Assembly: GCF_029227915.1 (NCBI RefSeq)
Contig: NC_079875.1
Span: 7,502,001 to 7,566,000 of the forward strand
From: Hydractinia symbiolongicarpus
Taxonomy: Eukaryota; Cnidaria; Hydrozoa; Anthoathecata; Hydractiniidae
Length of the DNA stretch: 64,000 bases
Direction: 5' to 3'
Within the stretch, counting starts at the first letter, position 1. Every line of letters begins with the position of its first letter. Positions 56,440 to 64,000 of this stretch are shown here, piece by piece. The notes under the pieces are model-generated. The model was not told the DNA's origin. It saw nothing but the letters and a program-made list of their open reading frames with translations, and searched no databases. The position numbers and the translations under genes are program-made.

Positions 56440-57200
56440 ATGCTGCAGAGGATATTCTTTGCTGGAAATACGTCGATATCAAGATGTTTAGGAATCAATT
56501 TAGGTATGGAATTGCACCCAACATGTAGCTTTAAGCAGTAGTCAATCTCCAACGCTGATATAGGTTCGTCTTTTTCGAACAGGAACCTCCGTAAATATTT
56601 TGGACCCATGCTTTCACACTCACAACAGGTATCTGTTACTGACAATGATGGGCTTTCTGATAATGGCGCATCAGCAGTTTCAGGCTTACCTAACTCCACC
56701 CACATATTCTAATGCTTTAAAACCAGTACTTCTAAACCCTGATTCATACTTTACTTCTTCTATCCATTGTGCCAGACTTTTGACAAATTGACAAAGGTTG
56801 ACTTTGATACAGTTTCTTTTGGACCCAACAACGCTATCCGTTTGTTCAATCTCTTATTCCACAGTTTTGAGGGGGGCAATACTACAGTTGCAACTTAGCA
56901 CTTGCATGTGGGCTTAACTTGAGTAAAGTAATCTCCTCTTCCATCGCTTTCTCAATTAGGGCCACCGATGAATGTGACAAATGCCCATTATAAATAAAAA
57001 GGAGAGGATGTTCTTCCACTCGAACACAGAACTGGTTGAACCATGTGAAAATATCTCAGTTGTTATCAAACCTTTTTTGGAAACTCCATAAACGGTGTTT
57101 GGTAATGCTCCTTTACCTCTTCGCGTTGACTGAAAATTGGCACCAAGGAAAATAATAAGGGTATCAAGAATCTATTGCTAAGGGAACAGCATGGTGTGTA
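56440..57200 (-). pseudogene. Second pogo-like transposase, DDE and C-terminal part
   Basis: The minus strand reads GALPNTVYGVSKKGLITTEI, then after a frame change EHPLLFIYNGHLSHSSVALI and EEEITLLKLSPHAS, typical of pogo/Tigger DDE domains. The catalytic Asp of the DGH box is Asn here (YNGH). Further frames give the C-terminal segment GPKYLRRFLFEKDEPISALE and LDIDVFPAKNILC. Stops and shifts make it non-functional. It differs clearly from the pogo copy at 40350-42702. Confidence 0.65.
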
Positions 57201-57910
57201 TGTTTTAGGTGACTTGACTATATCATCAGATAAAGTGTAGTGTGTTCAAAATGTTTTCCAATAGTACACACATTCTTGACAATGCTGCATATCCCTTGCA
57301 ACGTGGATGTTAATGCCACTAGTTTTTCCTGTCATAGCTGGCATAGCTGGATTTTTATCATTCATTTTGGCAGCATTGCTTGCCTACTTTTTTCTGACTC
57401 TTCTCTAGTTATTTTTCTAAATAAAAAAGTAAAAAAACAAAACAAGAGGGATTCAATTACCACATTACTTTCCACTTTTCTTACCGGTTCCTTTATTTCG
57501 TTTTTTTACTTCTCATCATCTGCCAAATCTTCAATGTTTGTCTTCGTTGTTTTCAAAAAAACTTTTATAGATTTTCCCTCCATATTTGTTTACATCGAGC
57601 ATTTGTTTACTTTTTACAAATAAATTATGCCGTTGCTAGGCTTAGCATGCATAATTTACAGAAATTGTGTGCATGCTTCAAATATGGTAGCTTTCGAAAT
57701 TGTTGAGAAGATCAAGAAGGTTGAAATAAATGTACTGAAGCAAGATGTTAAGGTAAGGACTTTTCTTTTTCTTCCAAACATTCTGGTCTGTGTGTACAAT
57801 GTTTGAAAGGCCTTCTTAGTCTTCTTGAAAGGTTCGTTGAGCTGAAACAAATGAAAATGAGTTTGTTAAGCATGTTTAGTAGGCTTAAAAGATGTGTTGT
57901 GTTATGATCT
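57201..57910. other. No clear gene; probable remains of the pogo-like element
   Basis: The only long frame (57240-57623, plus) has a hydrophobic, Phe-rich composition typical of AT-rich noise. No recognisable domain or repeat end was found. Confidence 0.4.
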
Positions 57911-58398
57911 CAGCCGATGACCATAAGCAGAGCGGGAGATATGATACCGTACAAGCCGGAGCATGTCGGATATAACATCTCCCCTTGCGAAAGTTTCCAT
58001 GGCTGTTAGAATAGCTCCACAATTATTCTTTTCCTCTTCAGTTAAGGTTAAAGAGTCATAATTTTTTCTAGTTTCTTCAGTGAAAGCGTATCTAAGCATG
58101 GGACATTGAAATTCCGCTGGGTTTTTTCTTAATCCTGTCACGACTGTAAAGTCCTCCCACCGTGATTTCCATATTTTAAAGGCTGCGTATCTGTCTATGG
58201 ATAGATCCAAAATGGGTGGGGACCATAAGTTTTGCAAATCAGCCATAAAGTAAATAATAATAAGGATTACTTTTGAAGATACAAATAACCCTTTTTATCA
58301 TCATGATGTGGTGTTAGTGCAATACCTTGCTGTCCACACTGCATCTGTAATAGGAATCAGTTTTTTCGGTTCTCTGACACAACAGTTGTCAATTAAGA
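57911..58398 (-). repeat. 488-bp segment, copy 2 of the perfect duplication
   Basis: Identical by eye to 55621-56108 (constant offset 2,290), with the same gag-like frame starting at 58246. Flanks differ on both sides (TATGATCT on the left, TATCAGTTAG on the right), so the duplication is exactly bounded. Confidence 0.8.
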
Positions 58399-58810
58399 TA
58401 TCAGTTAGTTGAGGTTTATTGATTAGTGAATTATGGTACCTATATGTTTACCAATGGTAATATTTTTATGGCGCTTGAAAGCAGCACATACATTAGGCCA
58501 ATATGTCAATGGTTCACGTAACAGTTTCTGTATTTTATATGCTTCGATTGGAAATCTGTCTCCAAATAAAACACAAGGAAGACAGTATGCACCATCTTGA
58601 CTCAGAGCATAACACAACTAAATGACTTAAGCCAGTAACAACAAAAACTTCTAAATTTCTCTTTAGAAAGTCACATCACATTCGTCAAGATTTTTTATGA
58701 AATTATAAATTGCTTCAGGACCAGGACCTTTACATTGGTCACTATATCGGGTAAGGTCCCACTCATTTATTAAGCAAATTGCAACAGAATTTATCTGCTT
58801 TTGATGTGGA
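58399..58810 (-). pseudogene. hAT/ZMYM-type transposon protein fragment
   Basis: The minus strand gives WDLTRYSDQCKGPGPEAIYN, then LCYALSQDGAYCLPCVLFGD and LREPLTYWPNVCAAFKRHKN. YCLPCVLF with a following KRH is the zinc-binding TTF-type start of many hAT-derived proteins. Only this part is present, with stops between the two pieces (an AG acceptor before LCYAL may mean an intron). Confidence 0.55.
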
Positions 58811-61685
58811 TTCTAAGAAAAATGAAGGAAATTAGAAGGCTGTGGGAACAAAAGGATACAGGGAAAGTAAAATTAGCAGGGGGAGTAAATAAAAGTAAAT
58901 AAAAACTTGGCTAGCATTGGAAGTAGAAATAGAAACCGTTATACTATTTTTAGAATCATAGGTAGTGAAAATGTGTATTAAATTAGTACAGTGTAGTCAA
59001 CAAATTGTTTTGTACAGACATATTTGTACTTCAGGTAATCCAAGTGTATCGCTCCAATTTGTGCTCCAAAATGATAGCTTTGCTTTTATCACTAGCAAAA
59101 CCCACAGTTTCAATTTTATTTTAATTTTATTTTCCTTACAAAAATTCCCTTTTTAAGGTAGAGGTTGGTCCTTTACTCTTAGGTCTAATGACTTTGCTCT
59201 CCAGGGATCTGTCTTGATTTATCACATTTTCAACATGTGCCAGGGTGAGCTGCTTTTCATTGAACAATCCTTCAATGGTATCGTAAAAGTCTTAAGTAAT
59301 AAATGGGTTGCTGATGACAGATTTGCATGCAGCAAAGTCATGTTGGCTTTCTTTTTGGTTAGCTTGTTCCTTTTCATAAATTTACTCTTTCCAGGGTGAT
59401 TATTTTTCATGTTATGTAGCATGGATCTTAACAATTTTTTTCCATTATAAGGAATGAATCTAAGATTGCTTGCGAAATTGCTTTCCTCTGTGGGGTTCAA
59501 TGCACTCTTCCGTCCTGTAGTAAAAGTACTTTTTCCTCAGCTTTTTTTTTAATCTTTGTTGTAGAACCCCCTTAAACATACCCTATTTTTTAGCAGTTGG
59601 GCGTATTTGGCGTATTTGGCTGCATGCTGATATCTCTGCTAATCATCTTTTATGTCAGCTTTATTTCATCATTTTCCCGTTATAGCTTTTTTCTTCCGTA
59701 TTTTATGAGGAGACATGACTGACAGAAGCTATAAAAAAGTCATTCAAATAGATTATTTGCCAATCAAACAATTCATAAAAACAAGCACAAAAAAAATTGG
59801 AAATATTTACAAAATTGATTCTATAGCCAAGGGTTACGAACTGTGTCGATGATAAACAATTAGTTTTTTGACCTAAAATGAATTATCCCTATAGATCCCT
59901 ATAGATTACTTTTCAACCATTCAATTTACAAGGAACATGAAGACAGACAACTAAGTATACTGCGAGCAAGTTTTGGCTTACTTTTGGCGGCTTTTTTATG
60001 TTCTGAACTCGAAATCAAAACATTGATTTTTCCAACATATACATATAAACAAGCTCTCTCCAATGTTTTTTAGTTAATATTATTCCAGCAAATAATAAAG
60101 AAATATGGTAAAATCAATATCAAAACATCAGAGTAGGCTTTCACCGATTTATCCATGATTTGAATAAAGAAAAAGGTTATATAAAGGCCTAGCATTTATA
60201 AAAGACTCAGCAACTATTTGGCCACCTTAAGAAAACACTACTTATACACTGATAACTGCAGAATTAAGATAAATCTTTTTAAGCACATTTAAAATTAAAT
60301 CCACAGGAGAATCAAAACAAAGTAGAATAGAGTGCAGATCTCAAACAATTACGCTTTCAACACAAATCTTGTGGGTGTTTGGGAAACCTTATTTTGATTT
60401 TTTTAATTTCATATTGGGACATGTTTAATTTAATTCACCAAACAGGAAATATATTTAATCTGTAATAATCCAATTTGTTACAGTGTCAAAGCAGTATATT
60501 TGTGTACTAAAATTTAAACGTTTATCATTAAAAAACTGTTTAAATTTGAAACACGGTATTTTATATATATGATATGATATATAAATATGGTATTTATCTT
60601 GTTCTAAATTTGGTCTATTAATCATTGTTTTCCTTAGTATTTTTTGATGTGCACCTCTTAGTTATAACATATATTAGTTACAAAAAAAAAATTTTTTTTC
60701 ACAAAACCTGTCCTTTAATAATTGTTTCTTATAAAACGTCTAGAAATGTTAATTAGCCTACCAATTTGGACTTTGACTTTGCATCTTTTTTTCTTACATT
60801 TTATGTTTTGCAGTTGACTGAATAAATTTTTTAGCCAATCGTAAGCCTTTTGTAGTATCGTTATGTATGTTAATGGCTACAAAATAATAATAATAAAAGA
60901 AGAAGAAATTTTAGTATTGTATGAAACTATTTTACTTTTGTTATGCCAATAAAAGTAAGATCCAGGGGTGTTTTGTGCAGGGTCTTTTTCATGCATCTAT
61001 GTTAAATTTAATCATATATAAAAAAGCATTTTTTATATAAATACACATCTATATTCCATTTTTCTTTTTATTAATTTGCTACTCATGTTTTGAAAAAGTT
61101 TTCGTTTATATACATTTTTTATATTAATTTGTTTTTTTTCAAAAAGATGAGATGGGTAAGCTCATTTTTGATACATTTTTATTACAATTAGTAGTTGTGT
61201 TATTTATTTGTGTGATTTAGACTCAACTTTTTTTGAACACATAATTTTTAAAGAATTTAGTATGCATTATAAAGAAATTGATATAGGAAAGCTTTTTCTA
61301 AAAATAATGTATTGTATAATAGTTCACAACAATATTAGAAGTCCATCTCATCAATTGTTTTTTTTAAAAAACCCACTGTATTTTCATTTATTCCTAATTT
61401 TAATTAAGTTAATGCTATCGTAGCTTTGCAAGCTTCTGCCTTGATTGGATAAATAACAAAGTAGAGACTTTAAGTTTTTGGTATGCAAAAAACATTGGAT
61501 TGGAAAGACTAGACTTTACAAAATAGAAAATTAAAATCCAGTACTCACATGGGCGCAGATATGTGAAGATTTAAAATATATTTTATTTAATCTTTCTAGG
61601 TGATATTTTTTAGGTCTGTTAGTAGTTTTAAGAATAACCATGATGTTAATATCATATTTTTGTGAATTTTAGATTATAAATAAAC
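58811..61685. other. Long AT-rich stretch, no gene supported
   Basis: The frame at 59500-59222 (minus) begins with LNPTEESNFASNLRF and is Lys/Leu-rich, but I cannot assign it. The rest is low-complexity AT-rich DNA. It probably includes the promoter of the gene starting at 61686. Confidence 0.45.
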
Positions 61686-61829
61686 ATGAAAAACCTAGTA
61701 TTGCTAGAAAATCTTATTGCAGATACTGCTATTAAGGATGCAAATATGTTAGCATGTGACAATATGAATGATGTCATATATATTGCTACAAGCACAACAG
61801 TTACTGGCTACCATACCGTTGATAAACAA
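61686..61829 (+). CDS. First coding exon, possibly Elongator complex subunit ELP1
   Basis: The 48-codon exon starts MKNLVLLENLIADTAIKDAN and ends YHTVDKQ before a strong GTAAGT donor (phase 0). The M-x-N-L start, followed by a short strand-rich segment ending in a VYLAS-like motif (DVIYIATSTTVTGY), resembles the N-terminal beta-propeller of ELP1 (IKAP), the scaffold of the tRNA-modifying Elongator complex. No second exon was identified before the window ends, so the identity is tentative. Confidence 0.42.
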
Positions 61830-63676
61830 GTAAGTCTTTTAAAGACACTAGAGTGTTGTTGGTGTACTCCTTTGTTTCGAATACTTTATTTACATAGTGG
61901 ACAATCTCGAACACCTATTAGACCTATAAGTTTTTTTAAATTATAGGAACTTGGACCGTTCGCAAAAGTTTTTTTAACATCTTGATAGTTTCTAGTTAAT
62001 ATCTATGCTCTTAACATTTTTAATTTTGACTTATAGTTCCGATAGGTACGAATTATCAAAATACAGTAATATTTCTTTTTTACTTTGAAAAGAAGTCAAA
62101 GATCAGAAGTTGTTTTTTAGGCTTTAATTTTTTCTCACTTATAATAATCAGGTCTGATATACTATGGATGTTTCATTATTTGTCAAATCAAGTGTTCATG
62201 ACAATTGATTGGCCCAACACCCCCTGCTTGAAATAGAGAGAGCTAGGTGTAGAAAACTTTTAAATTATTGATGGTTTAATTACGAAAAGATATGTAATAA
62301 AACTTTGTTAAAAAATTGTTAACAAATCTAGAAAAATTGTTTAAAGAAAAATGTTTGAATTATCGACGTCTCAATGTTCGGGATTACACTGAAAACTACC
62401 AACTAAGTTTTGTACTACACCAGGGTGTAATCCAGCGTTTCCAGTAGCCATAAAATTTTCAATAAGAGCTTATCCTGAATTTCCAACTTTGTTAGAGGAA
62501 ACTAACTAACTATATCTACTCCAAAAGATTTGACTTATAACCCATTTGATATAAATCATTATATTATTACTTTGAACCACCTTGATACAATTCCTATTTG
62601 GGATATGCAGCTGCTTTTTTAGATTTCTGGATTACGCCCTGTACACAATAAATTGTACCGCAACTACAATTGCACGAATCAATCCCTCATACTTCTATCA
62701 CCCACACGGCCTGAGCAAACATGATTGTTCATGCTTTGGTAAGAACGTAACCAGAGATCAAAAAACTCCAAAAACTAATTTTAAATGTTGAGTAGACAGC
62801 AACATATTTTATTAAAATTTCGGATTACATCCGAGATCTTATTAAAACGGACGGTCTTTTTCTTCTTCTTCTTCTTCTTCACTGATTTTTTAACCGATTG
62901 CCGTAACGTCACAACTTTTAAAGTCTGACCTGGCCCTGCGTCCTAGCTCTTCCGTACATATCGCAAGTATTCACAAAATTGAGAAGGAATGAAGACTGTA
63001 TTTCGAATTTAATATTGTTATAGACTGGTGTTTTAGTATTATTTAATTTGCTATGCTAGATATGTTTTTAACAGGCGGATTTTGTTTAAATAAACCAAGC
63101 CCTAGGGGTTAAAGTACGAGTCGTTTCTTTTGAGGGACCGAGTTCGTCATATTGATTTTACTCCAGCTTGTTCACCAATCTGCAAAGCGAAGTGTTTTGA
63201 AGTGAAGAGAAATATTTGGTTGGGTTAGTATAGTTATTTAACTGCCTAAATTTCAGTTTAGTTCTATCAACGATATTCTCTTCATTGGGTCTATGTTTTC
63301 ACATGTTAAAATGAAAATATCATCATGTTTGCTAGCCATGCATAAATCTAAAACAAACCAATTTTAAGATTTTAGCTATACAAACGTAGATTTCAAGACA
63401 GCATCCTGCTGAAACCTAGCTTTATTTATTCTTATTATTTTAAAGCTTGGTACATTACTATTTATTTTTATGCTGGGGTTGTTGCTCTTTAGCTACCTCT
63501 GACTGGAAAGCAGAAGTAGCCAAATGCAGTTCGGCTAGCTGTAACAAAATTCTCAATCAATATTTCTTATGACAAATGCAGTTAGTAGGTAGCAACACCT
63601 TTTACTACTGTCATGAAAACTTACTCCGCAAAATAAAATTGGTGGAGAATTTGTTTTGTTGCACGGGTAACGTCTC
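61830..63676. other. Intron or intergenic DNA with a fold-back element
   Basis: No further coding exon is convincing. The stretch holds an inverted repeat at 62421-62645 and a CTT microsatellite near 62860. If the exon at 61686 is real, this is its first intron. Confidence 0.4.
62421..62645. repeat. Fold-back element with GTAATCCAG arms
   Basis: ACCAGGGTGTAATCCAG near 62421-62437 pairs with CTGGATTACGCCCTGTAC near 62627-62644. A related GGATTACA also occurs at 62822. Likely a small MITE. Confidence 0.5.
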
Positions 63677-64000
63677 AGGCTGTTTCCTGTGTTTTTATTT
63701 AAACTGAAGTTGCAATAAAGTTTTTTTGGAAAAGGGTATTACGCCTATACACTTGCGCAACACCGTTTGCCTGTACTAAACACTCAGCCCATTGTTAGCA
63801 ACAGATTGTTTCCTGTTGTTTTGTTTAAATTGAAGATGTGATAAGTTTTTTACATATAGTAGTATTACGCCTAAACAGTTTACCTGTTCTAAACGCTCAG
63901 TCCAATATTAACGACAGGCTGTTTCCTGTGTTTCTGAAGTTGCGATAAAGTTTTTTTTGAAAAAGGTTATTGTACCTATATGGATGAGCAACATTGTTTG
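63677..64000. repeat. Tandem array running off the window end
   Basis: At least three units start at 63677, 63803 and 63916 with AG(G/A).TGTTTCCTGT, and share GAAG.TG..ATAAAGTTTTTT, TATTACGCCTA and CACTCAGCCC-like blocks. Spacing is 113-126 bp with clear divergence. The array is cut by the window edge. Confidence 0.75.

Noticed and set aside
57240-57623. 127-residue hydrophobic ORF as a membrane protein
   Set aside because: It is Phe/Ser-rich with no start context, no conserved motif and no splice support, and is surrounded by transposon remnants.

Overview
The window is AT-rich animal DNA with spliced genes: GT-AG introns, in-phase exon joins and AATAAA signals. It is dominated by transposable elements. 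The mix of families (RTE-like and CR1/L2-like LINEs with PHD-type fingers, a LINE carrying a 2A-like peptide, Penelope-like, piggyBac, pogo, Tc1, hAT and THAP/Kolobok transposons), together with short fold-back repeats ending in CAACCTCGTTCCCAGGG, suggests an early-branching marine animal. A cnidarian, perhaps a hydrozoan, is my best guess. No species-level evidence was available.

Host genes are few. (1) 11547-14062, plus strand: four exons encode an unrecognised 290-residue secreted protein with an N-terminal signal peptide and a C-terminal GPI-type hydrophobic tail. (2) 24271-37071, plus strand: eight exons encode a 528-residue type II membrane phosphodiesterase of the acid sphingomyelinase-like/endopolyphosphatase group, with all metal-ligand motifs present. 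Its introns hold a whole antisense LINE, a piggyBac deletion derivative and small inverted-repeat elements. (3) 61686-61829, plus strand: one exon resembles the start of Elongator subunit ELP1.

Region by region: 968-5605 is a LINE remnant interrupted by an almost complete RTE-like LINE with an uninterrupted 1063-codon ORF. 5606-11425 holds small fold-back elements and a LINE scrap. 15694-16178 is a 129-bp tandem array. 17229-23400 is a long minus-strand LINE with a zinc-finger ORF1, split by a second LINE fragment (target duplication CGAAAG) and a 700-bp element (GGAATTCC). 25501-29330 is the antisense LINE in the phosphodiesterase intron; its ORF starts with a signal-peptide-like segment and a 2A-like motif. 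39680-42702 holds inverted Penelope-like fragments and a dead pogo transposase. 52800-58800 is a graveyard of pogo, Tc1, gag-like and hAT scraps with a perfect 488-bp duplication.

The most interesting system is at 43751-52787, a 9-kb DNA transposon bounded by TTAA and matching terminal inverted repeats. It carries two convergent genes: a nine-exon minus-strand THAP-domain transposase (Kolobok-like) and a small plus-strand Cys-rich protein resembling the intracellular 'ballast' domain of P2X7 receptors. Their last exons overlap antisense. A second transposon, a hAT with an apparently intact 713-residue ZNF862-like transposase and its own inverted repeats, sits 65 bp upstream of the THAP start codon, and a LINE scrap lies inside the hAT intron. 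The THAP transposase is frameshifted in its catalytic core, so this copy is probably immobile, while the hAT looks young.
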